A DNA stretch of 64,000 nt, from the NCBI RefSeq assembly GCF_900659635.1, contig NZ_CAACVB010000007.1, positions 20,366-84,365 on the forward strand, in the 5' to 3' direction. Below, in pieces: positions 18,787-26,753 of the stretch. Made by a program: the position numbers and the translations under genes. The first letter of the stretch is position 1. Each line of letters starts with the position of its first letter. The DNA is from Actinomadura roseirufa (GTDB lineage: Bacteria; Actinomycetota; Actinomycetes; Streptosporangiales; Streptosporangiaceae). The notes under the pieces are model-generated. The model was given only the letters and a program-made list of their open reading frames with translations. It was not told the origin of the DNA and did not search any database.

Positions 18787-19029
18787 ATGAGGTTCTTCGT
18801 TGTTCACGACGGGCAGGGGATCATCTCTTCGGTGATCACGGTGCCGGATGATTCCACCGCCGTGACGTTCGCCGCTCCGGCGGGGTCGTCGGTGAGCGAG
18901 GTCGGCGATCTTCCGTTGGCTCCGGAGGATCTGCGTGATCGCCGGAGGCTGGAGGAATTCGCCGCCGAATTCCAGGTCGACGTCAGTGGTTCGGTTCGTC
19001 GCGCCGCGGTGGTCCGGCGAGGGGGCTGA
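18787..19029 (+). CDS. Small protein of unknown function
   Basis: This is an 80-residue frame starting at ATG 18787, a few bases after GAAAGTGAG. The product begins MRFFVVHDGQGIISSVITV and continues with an acidic, proline-containing stretch (LPLAPEDLRDRRRLEEFAAEF) and a basic tail. The regular alternation of beta-like and helical segments and the ribosome site suggest a genuine gene. Longer upstream starts in the same frame (from 18643) look non-coding. I do not recognise a family. Confidence 0.5.
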   Translation: MRFFVVHDGQGIISSVITVPDDSTAVTFAAPAGSSVSEVGDLPLAPEDLRDRRRLEEFAAEFQVDVSGSVRRAAVVRRGG

Positions 19030-19055
19030 GCCCGGCGGTCCGCGGGGCGGGGCGA

Positions 19056-19460
19056 TCAGGCGAGGGCCTCGGCGATCGCCGCCTGGTCCTGGTACTCGCG
19101 CCAGTGGACGATGCGTCCGTCGCGGGCGTGCAGGACCACCACGCACGCGGCGCTCGCCCGCGTGCCGCGTCCCGGCACCGTGGCCGTCAGCCGGTACTCG
19201 ACGATGATCACCTCGGGGTCGGCGGTCTCGTGGATCACGACGTCCCGGAACTCCTCCAGCGTGAGGGGGAATGCCTCGCGTCCCGCCCGGACCATGGCGA
19301 GGACCTTCTCGCGGCCCTCGGTCAGGCGGTGCTCGGCGGGAGCGAACGGCTGCTCCACGACGACGTCGGCGGACAGCATCTCCTCGTCCAGCGCGGCCTG
19401 GCCGGACAGGGCGTTGCGCTGGAACCGGGCGAAAAGGTCTCGTGGGGTCGGCGTGGGCAT
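19056..19460 (-). CDS. SnoaL-like / NTF2-fold protein
   Basis: The 134-residue protein has the features of nuclear-transport-factor-2-like proteins: an N-terminal helix (PRDLFARFQRNALSG), a strand-rich core (VVVEQPFAPAEHRLTEGREKVLAMV), conserved paired strands (IIVEYRLTATVPGRGTR, ACVVVLHARDGRIVHWREYQDQAAIAEAL) and a C-terminal helix. Such proteins are small-molecule isomerases, hydrolases or binding proteins; the substrate is unknown. It is divergent from a TetR gene across two operator-like palindromes, so it is very probably the repressor's target. Confidence 0.82.
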   Translation of the reverse strand: MPTPTPRDLFARFQRNALSGQAALDEEMLSADVVVEQPFAPAEHRLTEGREKVLAMVRAGREAFPLTLEEFRDVVIHETADPEVIIVEYRLTATVPGRGTRASAACVVVLHARDGRIVHWREYQDQAAIAEALA

Positions 19461-19486
19461 GGGCGGTCCCTTCGGCGTGGACTAAC

Positions 19487-19525
19487 ATGAGTGTCGGCTC
19501 ATGAAAAATATGAGTCGCGACTCAT
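19487..19525. promoter_or_regulatory. Tandem TetR operators
   Basis: Two related palindromes sit between the divergent SnoaL-like and TetR genes. The right one is perfect, ATGAGTCGCGACTCAT at 19510-19525. The left one is imperfect, ATGAGTGTCGGCTCAT at 19487-19502. Their centres are 23 bp apart, about two helical turns, as in QacR/TetR-type cooperative binding. They probably overlap both promoters. Confidence 0.75.
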
Positions 19526-19544
19526 CTTGTCAACGAGTGGACGA

Positions 19545-20105
19545 ATGACGCCGAGCAAGCCCATGCGCGCCGACGCGCTGCGCAACCGCGCCCGCATCCT
19601 CGCCGCCGCCGAGGAGGTGTTCGCCGAACGGGGCGCCTCCGCCTCCACCGAGGAGGTCGCCGCCCGCGCCGGCGTCGCCATCGGCACGGTGTTCCGGCAT
19701 TTCCCGACCAAGCGCGACCTCCTCGCCGCGATCATGAAGGAGGTACGGGACGGTCTCGTCGCCGAGGCCGAGACCGTGCTCGCCGGTGGGCGGGCGGGGA
19801 GCGCGTTCTTCGACTACTTCGCCTTCGTCGTCGAACGCTCGGCCGAGGTCGGCACCGTCGTGAGCCTGCTGGCGGAGGAGGGGACGTCCATCGAGCCGGG
19901 TGAGCAGATCATGGCGTTCACCCGGGCGTTCGGCTCGCTGCTGGACGCCGCGAAGGACGCGGGGACCGTCCGGCCGGAGGTCCGGCTCGACGAGGTCATG
20001 GCGCTTCTCACGGCGACCGCGCATGGCGCCCTGGCCGCCGGATGGTCCGACGACCTTCGCCGCCGGACGGTGGCCCTGCTGCTGAACGGGCTCCGCGCCC
20101 GCTGA
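19545..20105 (+). CDS. TetR-family transcriptional regulator
   Basis: The 186-residue product starts MTPSKPMRADALRNRARILA and carries the TetR HTH (AAEEVFAERGASASTEEVAARAGVAIGTVFRHFPTKRDLLAAIM) at about residues 15-60. A helical ligand-binding domain follows. ATG 19545 is chosen because the open frame upstream (to 19491) runs through the operator palindromes. It is expected to repress itself and the divergent SnoaL-like gene through the two palindromes at 19487-19525. The inducer is unknown. Confidence 0.9.
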   Translation: MTPSKPMRADALRNRARILAAAEEVFAERGASASTEEVAARAGVAIGTVFRHFPTKRDLLAAIMKEVRDGLVAEAETVLAGGRAGSAFFDYFAFVVERSAEVGTVVSLLAEEGTSIEPGEQIMAFTRAFGSLLDAAKDAGTVRPEVRLDEVMALLTATAHGALAAGWSDDLRRRTVALLLNGLRAR

Positions 20106-20121
20106 GACGGCCGGCCCCGGG

Positions 20122-20484
20122 TCAGTAGATGAGGGCCTGGACGTTCTCGGCGGTGGCCTCTTCCACGAAGGTGGGGGCGCCGGCGATGCGGATGCCGGGC
20201 AGGACGTCGTCCGGGCCTATCTCGCGGCGGGCCGCGCACTGGGTGCACAGGGTCACCCGGCCCGCGGACAGGATGACCGCGATGAGGTCCTCCAGGGGCG
20301 TGGCGTGCGGGAGGCGGAACTCCGCTGCCCTGCCGGGGAGGGCGAACCAGGACGACTCGCCCGTCAGCCAGAGGGAGACGGGCAGGCCGCTCGCCACGGC
20401 GGCGGCGGCGATCGTGAACGCCTGGTTGCATCGTTCCGGGGCGTCCGCGCCCGCGGTCACCTTGATCACCAGAGGTCGGGCCAT
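20122..20484 (-). CDS. DsrE-family protein
   Basis: The 120-residue alpha/beta protein has the DsrE/TusD-type order: LVIKVTAGADAPERCNQAFTIAAAAVASG, VSLWLTGESSWFA, a segment of predicted helices, then VTLCTQCAARREIGPDDVLPGIRIAGAPTFVEE. The two cysteines of CTQC lie where some DsrE proteins have the sulfur-relay cysteine. The family moves persulfide sulfur or has redox-regulatory roles; no other sulfur gene is nearby. It may share a promoter region with the short divergent frame at 20533. Confidence 0.8.
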   Translation of the reverse strand: MARPLVIKVTAGADAPERCNQAFTIAAAAVASGLPVSLWLTGESSWFALPGRAAEFRLPHATPLEDLIAVILSAGRVTLCTQCAARREIGPDDVLPGIRIAGAPTFVEEATAENVQALIY

Positions 20485-20532
20485 GCGGAAAGCCTATCCG
20501 GGCCGATGGGGGCGCCAGTAGCATCGCCTGCC

Positions 20533-20631
20533 ATGGGCGGCATGGTGAACGCGGGTGTCCTGATCCTCGCGCTGGCTCTGGTGGCCGTGGCGGCGGTGCT
20601 GCTGGTGGTGCGGCTCGGCCGGCTGGGGTAG
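20533..20631 (+). CDS. Possible 32-residue membrane peptide
   Basis: ATG 20533 opens 32 codons that are almost entirely one transmembrane helix (VLILALALVAVAAVLLVVRLGRL) with a basic end. It is divergent from the DsrE gene, 48 bp away. Ribosome-site support is weak (the nearest purines are AGTAGC), so it could be chance in GC-rich DNA, but the compact helix with a positively charged C-terminus is typical of real single-pass micropeptides. Confidence 0.35.
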   Translation: MGGMVNAGVLILALALVAVAAVLLVVRLGRLG

Positions 20632-20748
20632 CCGGGGTTGGACGGATCGCGCCGCGGATGATCGATGGCGGACGCTTCGTCCACGCGGCGGCCCGGTTTC
20701 GCGACGATGCGTTCAGTGCCGGTTGCGTCCGCCGCGGGAGCAGGCACG

Positions 20749-21114
20749 ATGCCCCCTGTGGATAAGACGAATGTGTTCAATCTGGACGGCCGGCGGTTCG
20801 CGATGGTCAGCTCGACCGCGAGCCGGGTGGATCCGGACGCCCCCACGCGCTTCGCCTACACCGAGGCCGACGGGGTGATCTGGGGCAGCTACGAGGGCGA
20901 CACGGTGGTCCACGGCCGTTTCGTGGGCGTCCGGGACGGGGCCGACGTGGAGCTCAGCTACGTGCACCTGACCACGCGGGGCACGGCCCCGGTGGCCGGA
21001 CGCAGCTCCAACCGGATCGAGCTGCTGCCGGACGGGCGGATGCGGCTGGTGGAGGAGTTCCGGTTCGACGGGGACGACACCCCGCAGGTCAGCGTGTGCG
21101 AGGAGATCGTCTAG
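20749..21114 (+). CDS. Small beta-rich cytoplasmic protein (often labelled N-acetylglutamate synthase-like)
   Basis: The product of about 121 residues starts near TNVFNLDGRRFAMVSSTASR and continues FAYTEADGVIWGSYEGDTVVHGRFVG ... VELSYVHLTTRG ... RIELLPDGRMRLVEEFRF. This belongs to a widespread family of single-domain proteins that databases sometimes name N-acetylglutamate synthase without evidence; the sequence has no GNAT motif. ATG 20749 follows GGGAGCAGG; a GTG three codons later is an alternative. It overlaps the end of the convergent Lrp gene by 4 bp. Function unknown. Confidence 0.65.
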   Translation: MPPVDKTNVFNLDGRRFAMVSSTASRVDPDAPTRFAYTEADGVIWGSYEGDTVVHGRFVGVRDGADVELSYVHLTTRGTAPVAGRSSNRIELLPDGRMRLVEEFRFDGDDTPQVSVCEEIV

Positions 21115-21731
21115 CCGGGGTCCCGCATGGCGGCGCGGCCGGCGTCCGCGCGGATGAAGCGCATCCGGCCGTGCGCCACCGACTCGCTCGCGGGGCGCGC
21201 CTTCGCCGGCGCGGGGGCGCTGTCGGAGGTCAGGACGTACGGGCGGCGGATGACCTCGTCGAGGATGAGGACGGTCTCGGTCGCCTTCACCGCCGGGATG
21301 CCGGCCAGCCGCTCGGAGACCAGCCGGTGCACGGCGGCGACGTCGGTGGCCCTGACCTGGATCATCGCGTCGTGCTGGCCGGTGGTGATCGCGCAGTACT
21401 CGACCTCGGGCATCGAGGCGAGCTGGGCGCGGAACTGCGGCCACATCTGCTGCCGGACGGTGACGAAGATGAGCGCGCAGATGCCGAGGCCGGTGCGGAC
21501 CGGGTCGACCTGCGCGGTGAACCGGCTGATCACGCCGCTGGTGCGCAGCGCCTCGAAGCGCATGTAGGCGTTGGCCCGGGAGATCCCGACCTGCTGGGCG
21601 AGGGCGGCGATGGAGATCCGGCCGTCCTGGCGCAGGACCTCCAGCATCTTGAGGTGGATCGCGTCCAGTTCGGTGTGCATACGTCCAGTGTCAGGGGCCT
21701 CTGAGGGTGCTCCGTCCGACGATTTGACCAT
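21111..21731 (-). CDS. Lrp/AsnC-family transcriptional regulator
   Basis: The product of about 206 residues has an N-terminal HTH (LDAIHLKMLEVLRQDGRISIAALAQQVGISRANAYMRFEALRTSGVI) and a C-terminal RAM ligand-binding domain (ALIFVTVRQQMWPQFRAQLASMPEVEYCAITTGQHDAMIQVRA). A Pro/Ala-rich tail follows. I start it at ATG 21731; MHTELD (21680) is a shorter option and 21803 the longest. It is divergent from an oligopeptide-type ABC binding protein, its probable target, with an operator-like inverted repeat between them. Confidence 0.87.
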   Translation of the reverse strand: MVKSSDGAPSEAPDTGRMHTELDAIHLKMLEVLRQDGRISIAALAQQVGISRANAYMRFEALRTSGVISRFTAQVDPVRTGLGICALIFVTVRQQMWPQFRAQLASMPEVEYCAITTGQHDAMIQVRATDVAAVHRLVSERLAGIPAVKATETVLILDEVIRRPYVLTSDSAPAPAKARPASESVAHGRMRFIRADAGRAAMRDPG

Positions 21732-21814
21732 GGATCCGCCGCCTCCCTTCGCTTTGTCTTGTCTTTGCGGCCGCGTGTAGACGCTATGACGGCAGTCTTG
21801 CACTATCGGGACTT

Positions 21815-21836
21815 AAACGTCTAGAAGCAGACATTT
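21815..21836. promoter_or_regulatory. Candidate Lrp/AsnC operator
   Basis: Inverted repeat AAACGTCT - 6 nt - AGACATTT (one mismatch between the arms) lies in the intergenic space between the Lrp gene and the ABC binding-protein gene, 29 bp before the latter's start. Confidence 0.5.
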
Positions 21837-21864
21837 CATCTACCGGACTCATCGGAGGCGTCTC

Positions 21865-23451
21865 ATGCCGATCACGCGTGGGGCCACACGGCGGGCGGTC
21901 GCCCTTCCCCTCTTGCTGGCCAGTGCGGTCGGCCTGGCCGCCTGCTCGGGCGGGGACGGGTCGTCCAGCTCGGCCGGAGGCAAGGCCCTGGTCGTCGACA
22001 CCTCGTTCAACCTCAAGACCGCGGACCCGGGCCGGATGTACGAGCAGACCGGCCTGCTCATCGACCGCGCACTGTACGACACCCTGCTCACCTTCCAGGG
22101 CTCCGATGTGAGCAAGCCGGTGCCGGCGCTCGCCGAGTCGTACGAGCTGTCCAAGGACGGCAAGAAGCTCACCCTCAAGCTGCGCCAGGGCGCGGTCTTC
22201 TCCGACGGCAGCCCGGTCACCGCGGACGACGTCGTGTTCTCGCTCAACCGGGTCCGCGACCTCAAGGGCAACCCGTCGTTCCTGCTCGACGGCGTGAAGG
22301 TCGAGAAGACCGACGCGACGACCGTGACGCTGGTGTCGGCCAAGCCGAACCCGTCGCTGCCGTTCGTCCTGCCGAACCCGGCGCTCGGCATCGTCAACTC
22401 CAAGGTCGTCCAGGCCAACGGCGGCGCCGCGGGCCCCGCCGACAAGGCCGAGGCCTACCTGAACAAGCAGTCGGCCGGATCCGGGCCGTACGTGCTGGAG
22501 TCCTTCAACGCGGCCACGCAGGTCGTGCTGAAGGCCAACGACAAGTACTGGGGCGCGACCAAGCCGACCTACAAGAAGGTCGTGCTGCGCAACGTCCAGT
22601 CGCAGACCCAGAAGCTGAACGTGCAGCGCGGGGACAGCCAGGTCGCGGTGGACCTCACGGCCGACCAGGCACAGGGCATCGGCGGCGGCACCCAGACCAC
22701 CAAGGGCGCCTCCGCCAACGTCTTCTTCCTGCTGACCAACCGGAACCCGGCGGTCAGCAAGACCACGTCCAACCCCAAGTTCGCGGAGGCCGTCCGCAAG
22801 GGCGTGGACTACGCGGGCCTGCTGGAGCTGGGCGGCGCGGGCTCGGTGCAGGCCGCCGGTATCGTCCCGTCGATGATCAACGGTGCGCTGACCGCGGACC
22901 AGGCGCCCAAGCGGGACGTGGCGGGCGCGAAGGCGGCGCTCGCCTCGGCCGGGATCGCCAACCCCCGGGTCAAGCTGGAGTACCCCAGCGACTTCACGCT
23001 CAACGGCCTGTCGTTCCAGCCGCTCGCCGAGCGCGTCCAGGCCAACCTCAAGGAGGTCGGCATCACCGTCGACCTCGCCCCCGCCCCGATCGCGACGGCC
23101 CTGGAGAGCTACCGTGACGGCAAGGAGGAGATGGGCCTGTGGTGGTGGAGCCCGGACTACCCGGACGCCAGCAACTACCTCGCGTTCGTCCCCGGCGGCC
23201 TGATCGGTGAGCGGTCGGGCTGGAAGAAGGGCGCCGACAAGGAGCTGGAGGACGCCGGGGCCAAGGTCGCGACGACCGTCGGTGACGACCGGTTCGCCCA
23301 GTACCGCCAGATCCAGTCCCAGCTCAACGCCCGCGGCCCGTTCGTGCAACTGCTCCAGCCGAGCCAGCGGTTCGTCACGGCCGGCTCGGTGACGGGCATG
23401 GCGGGCAACCCGGTGTGGACGTTCGACATCGCGGCCCTCGGCAGCAAATGA
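21865..23451 (+). CDS. ABC transporter substrate-binding lipoprotein, peptide/nickel family (SBP type 5)
   Basis: The 528-residue protein begins with a lipoprotein signal peptide (basic start, AVALPLLLASAVGLAAC; Cys28 is the lipidation site). It continues with the DppA/OppA-type SBP fold: FNLKTADPGRMYEQTGLLIDRALYDTLL, LAESYELSKDGKKLTLKLRQGAVFSDGSPVTADDVVFSLNRV and ANDKYWGATKPTYKKVVLR. It binds peptides or similar solutes at the membrane surface. No permease or ATPase genes follow, so it is an orphan component here. GGAGG precedes the start. The convergent nucleotidyltransferase frame overlaps its last 277 bp. Confidence 0.9.
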   Translation: MPITRGATRRAVALPLLLASAVGLAACSGGDGSSSSAGGKALVVDTSFNLKTADPGRMYEQTGLLIDRALYDTLLTFQGSDVSKPVPALAESYELSKDGKKLTLKLRQGAVFSDGSPVTADDVVFSLNRVRDLKGNPSFLLDGVKVEKTDATTVTLVSAKPNPSLPFVLPNPALGIVNSKVVQANGGAAGPADKAEAYLNKQSAGSGPYVLESFNAATQVVLKANDKYWGATKPTYKKVVLRNVQSQTQKLNVQRGDSQVAVDLTADQAQGIGGGTQTTKGASANVFFLLTNRNPAVSKTTSNPKFAEAVRKGVDYAGLLELGGAGSVQAAGIVPSMINGALTADQAPKRDVAGAKAALASAGIANPRVKLEYPSDFTLNGLSFQPLAERVQANLKEVGITVDLAPAPIATALESYRDGKEEMGLWWWSPDYPDASNYLAFVPGGLIGERSGWKKGADKELEDAGAKVATTVGDDRFAQYRQIQSQLNARGPFVQLLQPSQRFVTAGSVTGMAGNPVWTFDIAALGSK

Positions 23452-24245
23452 AGTCCACCAGCCCGACCGATGACGGGACCACCGCCGGGCGCGCCGCCCG
23501 GCGGTGGCCCCGGCCCGGCGGCCGCCACGTGCGCCCGGCCCTCCATGAGCAGCGGGCGCAGGTGGGCGAACTCGGCGTTGGCCCGGTCGTAGTCGTCCGG
23601 GCGCCCGATGTCGAGCCAGTAGCCGTCGAAGCGGTGCTCGCGCGGATGCCGCCCCTCGGCCAGCAGATCCAGGACCAGCTCGTCGAAGCCGAGTGCCAGG
23701 CCCGGCTCGTACTTGGTGAGCGCGTCCTTGGCGACGCCGTACACGCCCATGCTGACCTGGTAGTCGAGCGAGGGCTTCTCGGTGAACTCGACGACCCGGC
23801 CGTCCCGGGAGGTGAGGACGCCGAAGTCGATGTCGACCCGGCGCGCGTACGTCGCCACGGTCAGCGGCGGACCGGTCATGCGGTGCTCGTCCAGCAGCCC
23901 CGCGAAGTCGAGGTCGGTGAGGACGTCGCCGTTCATCACGAGGAAGTCGGCCGGGAGCCGGTCGCGCATCGTCAGCAGCGGGCCGATCGTGCCGAGCGGC
24001 GCCTCCTCCGAGGTGTAGTCGACGCGTACCCCCCACCGGCTTCCGTTGCCGATGTAGGACCGGATGAGATGACCCAGGTGCCCGATGGCCAGGGTCACCG
24101 TGCGGAACCCCTGCCGGGAGAGCTGGTGCAGCAGGATCTCCAGGATGGCGTACTCGTCGCCGATCGGGACGAGCGGCTTGGGCAGCGTCGTCGTGTACGG
24201 CCGCAGCCGCACCCCCTTGCCGCCAGCGAGGATTACGGCGTGCAT
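23175..24245 (-). CDS. Sugar-phosphate nucleotidyltransferase with an unusual antisense C-terminal extension
   Basis: The N-terminal 235-240 residues are a standard NTP-transferase: MHAVILAGGKGVRLRPYTTTLPKPLVPIGD (G-x-G-x-R-L and P-K-P motifs), FLVMNGDVLTDLDF and VEFTEKPSLDYQVSMGVY. It would make an NDP-sugar for the polysaccharide operon. Family members end about here, but this frame runs 100 codons further through a Pro/Gly-rich stretch and then antisense to the last 277 bp of the ABC binding-protein gene. The tail has no protein-like character, so the natural stop has probably been lost. Last gene of the minus-strand operon, 15 bp behind the dehydratase gene. Confidence 0.82.
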   Translation of the reverse strand: MHAVILAGGKGVRLRPYTTTLPKPLVPIGDEYAILEILLHQLSRQGFRTVTLAIGHLGHLIRSYIGNGSRWGVRVDYTSEEAPLGTIGPLLTMRDRLPADFLVMNGDVLTDLDFAGLLDEHRMTGPPLTVATYARRVDIDFGVLTSRDGRVVEFTEKPSLDYQVSMGVYGVAKDALTKYEPGLALGFDELVLDLLAEGRHPREHRFDGYWLDIGRPDDYDRANAEFAHLRPLLMEGRAHVAAAGPGPPPGGAPGGGPVIGRAGGLHLLPRAAMSNVHTGLPAMPVTEPAVTNRWLGWSSCTNGPRALSWDWIWRYWANRSSPTVVATLAPASSSSLSAPFFQPDRSPIRPPGTNAR

Positions 24246-24260
24246 GATGCCTCTCCGTAC

Positions 24261-25265
24261 CTAGATGGTGTACCTGGACGGCCGGTAGCGCGCCAGGTTG
24301 ACGGGGTCGAGGAACCACTCGACGGTCTCCTTGAGGCCCTCTTCGAGGGTGTGCCGGGGGCGCCAGCCGGTGGCGCGGCGCAGCCGGGAGCTGTCGCAGA
24401 CCAGGCGCATGACCTCCGACGCGGCGGGCCGCTCGCGGGCCGCGTCGGTGCGGAACTCGGTCCGCGCGCCCATCAGGTCCGCGATCGTGCGGGCGAGCCG
24501 TCCCATCGAGATCTCCACGCCGGTGCCGGCGTTGAACAGCCGGCCGGTGACGGCCTCGGCGGGCGCGGTGCCGACGGCGGTGAACGCCGCCGCGGTGTCC
24601 TTGACGAAGGTGAAGTCCCGGGTCGGCTCCAGCGACCCCACCTTCACGACCTCGGTGCCCGCGGCGATCTGGCTGGCGACGGTGGGGATGAAGGCGCGCG
24701 CGGACTGGCGCGGCCCGAAGGTGTTGAACGGGCGCAGCGTCACCACGGGCACCCCGAAGCTGGCGTGGTAGCTCTCCACGAGCTTGTCCGCCGCTATCTT
24801 CGTCGCCGCGTAGGGGGACTGCGCCTGGAGCGGGTGCGACTCGTCGATCGGCACGCTGCGCGCCGTCCCGTAGGTCTCGCTGGTCGAGGTGTGCACGAGC
24901 CGCGGCGTGCACAGGTTCCGGACGGCCTCCAGCACGTTCAGGGTCCCGACGACGTTGGTGTCGACGTAGGACTGCGGCGCCCGGTAGGAGTAGGGGATCG
25001 CGATGAGCGCGGCCAGGTGGTAGACCACGTCGGCCTTGCCGATCAGGTCGTACACCGACTCCGGGTCCCGTATGTCGCCCGGCATCACCTCCACCTCGGC
25101 CATGACGTCCGGCGGGAGCGCGTCGAGCCATCCCCACGTCCCGAACGAGTTGTACTGCGCCATGGCCTGGACGCGGTGGCCCTGCTCCACCAGCGTCTCG
25201 ACGAGGTGGGAGCCGATGAACCCATCGGCTCCCGTCACGGCGACCATGTTCTTCATCGGATCCAT
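24261..25265 (-). CDS. NAD-dependent NDP-sugar 4,6-dehydratase/epimerase, LegB-like
   Basis: The 334-residue extended SDR has the Rossmann motif VTGADGFIGSHLVE (G-x-x-G-x-x-G), the active-site STSETYGTA and YxxxK (SPYAATKIAADK). HLAALIAIPYSYRAPQSYVDTNV and RPFNTFGPRQSARAFIPT are close to what I know of LegB-type NDP-GlcNAc 4,6-dehydratases. Those enzymes oxidise C4 and dehydrate to a 4-keto-6-deoxy sugar; simple C4 epimerisation is the other possibility. Within the operon it would modify the nucleotide sugar used for the polymer. M-D-P-M-K-N gives two possible starts; the longest is used. Confidence 0.85.
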   Translation of the reverse strand: MDPMKNMVAVTGADGFIGSHLVETLVEQGHRVQAMAQYNSFGTWGWLDALPPDVMAEVEVMPGDIRDPESVYDLIGKADVVYHLAALIAIPYSYRAPQSYVDTNVVGTLNVLEAVRNLCTPRLVHTSTSETYGTARSVPIDESHPLQAQSPYAATKIAADKLVESYHASFGVPVVTLRPFNTFGPRQSARAFIPTVASQIAAGTEVVKVGSLEPTRDFTFVKDTAAAFTAVGTAPAEAVTGRLFNAGTGVEISMGRLARTIADLMGARTEFRTDAARERPAASEVMRLVCDSSRLRRATGWRPRHTLEEGLKETVEWFLDPVNLARYRPSRYTI

Positions 25266-25280
25266 GCCTTTCGTCGAGTG

Positions 25281-26753
25281 TCAGCGATGGGAGGTGGCGC
25301 GGGACAGAACGTCCCCCGCGTAGATCGACAGGACGAGGAACAGCCCGCCGGCCGCCGCCATCTGGACCGTCCCGGGCTCCATGCCGGGGACGGCCCACGC
25401 GACGGCGGCCTCGGCGGCCAGGAAGCAGGCGTAGGCGAGCAGGACCACGCCGATCCGCCCGCACGCCTGAAGGATCAGGGCCAGGAAGAACACGCCGCCG
25501 AGCCCGAGGAACCCGCCGAGCATGCGCAGCGTGGCCGCCGTGGTGGGCAGCCCGGCCAGCGCCGCCGCCACGGCGACGAGCACCGCGAGCGCGGCCAGGT
25601 ACCGGGCGAGCGCGCCGGCCAGCACGGCACGGGCGGCGCGGGTGAACCCCACGATGTCCCAGTGCTCGTGCAGCAGCCGGTGCACGCGCCCGCGGTAGGC
25701 GTACAGGATCCACTCCGCGACGCCCATGGACAGCGACAGCGACAGCACCGCGACCGTCGTCGAGCCCGACGGCACCGGCCGTCCCGCGAGCGCGCACAGC
25801 AGCGTGAACGTCAGCAGCCCGCCGGTGAGCAGCCCGAACGCGGCGAAGGGCAGCGCCGCTCTGATCTCCCGGCGGGTGGCGACCGGGCGGGTGGAGCGCC
25901 CCGCCCCGGCGGTGCACACCACCGCCAGCGCGACGGTCGCCGCGAGCGTCGCGAACCAGCACGCCCACACGCCCACCGGGACGGTGCCCGGCGTCCCGTC
26001 CGGCCGCGGCTCGGGCAGCGCGCCGCCGTGCCCGGCCAGATAGACCGCGAACCCGGCGACCCCGGGCGCGAACGCCAGCAGCAGCCGCCGCTCCGCGCCG
26101 TTGACCTGCGCGACCGTCGCCGACAGCAGATAGCCGCCGAGCCCGGCCGCCAGCGCGGTCGCCGCCGTCCCCGCGCCGAGGATCACCCCGGCGGCGGCCG
26201 TCACCGGCACCACCACCAGCGCCCCGGCCGCGAGCCCGTGGCGCAGCACCCGCGCCGCCGCCGCCTTGTTCCCGAGCCCCAGCTGGACGTACCCGAGATA
26301 GGCCGTCCCCTGGCTCACCGTCCACGACAGCAGCAGCGAGAACACCAGCAGCACACCGGCGGCGGTCCTGGTCAGCACCGGCGTCGCGGTGACGTAGCAC
26401 AGCCCCGGCAGGCCGAACAGGATCCCGCGCAGCAGATGCCGCCAGGGCACGGCGCGCCACGGGTCCGCCGCCGTCTCGGGCGCCGGCGGCCGCCGCGGCG
26501 TCCGCGCGAACAGGTCCTCGGCGAGCGCGAACACGTCGGGATGGCCGTAGCCGCGGGCCGCCTCGTCGTTGATCCCGTCCGCCTCCAGCGCCGCCGTCAC
26601 CTCCAGCGGGTCGACCGCGTTCGCGCACAGCTCCGCCATGCGCTCCCGCAGCGCCTCCAGCGCGTCCGCGGCGGAGCCGCGCGGCTCCGCCGCGGACCCG
26701 GTGCCGTGCTCGCCCGGCCGCGCGGCCGGGTCGGGCAGGAAGGAGGCGGTCAT
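25281..26753 (-). CDS. Polytopic membrane protein, PelG-like candidate exporter
   Basis: The 490-residue protein has a soluble N-terminal part of about 100 residues (LEALRERMAELCANAVDPLE, INDEAARGYGHPDVFALAEDLF). About 12 hydrophobic segments follow (roughly 115-485). The ATG overlaps the stop of the PelF-like gene (ATGA), so the true start is 26753 and not the longer open frame to 27182. A 12-segment membrane protein directly after a PelF-type glycosyltransferase is the place of PelG, a MOP-like transporter of Pel polysaccharide. I could not confirm homology by motif, so the transporter role is inferred from position and topology. Confidence 0.72.
   Translation of the reverse strand: MTASFLPDPAARPGEHGTGSAAEPRGSAADALEALRERMAELCANAVDPLEVTAALEADGINDEAARGYGHPDVFALAEDLFARTPRRPPAPETAADPWRAVPWRHLLRGILFGLPGLCYVTATPVLTRTAAGVLLVFSLLLSWTVSQGTAYLGYVQLGLGNKAAAARVLRHGLAAGALVVVPVTAAAGVILGAGTAATALAAGLGGYLLSATVAQVNGAERRLLLAFAPGVAGFAVYLAGHGGALPEPRPDGTPGTVPVGVWACWFATLAATVALAVVCTAGAGRSTRPVATRREIRAALPFAAFGLLTGGLLTFTLLCALAGRPVPSGSTTVAVLSLSLSMGVAEWILYAYRGRVHRLLHEHWDIVGFTRAARAVLAGALARYLAALAVLVAVAAALAGLPTTAATLRMLGGFLGLGGVFFLALILQACGRIGVVLLAYACFLAAEAAVAWAVPGMEPGTVQMAAAGGLFLVLSIYAGDVLSRATSHR

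Noticed and set aside
24261..25265. UDP-glucose 4-epimerase (GalE) as in other Pel operons
   Set aside because: The IAIPYSYRAPQSYVDTNV and RPFNTFGPRQSARAFIPT segments fit LegB-type 4,6-dehydratases better than GalE.
21784..26628. 1614-codon open frame on the minus strand
   Set aside because: It runs antisense to the ABC binding-protein gene and out of frame through the nucleotidyltransferase, dehydratase and membrane-protein genes. Its product is Arg/Gly/Ala-rich without domains: a GC-skew shadow.
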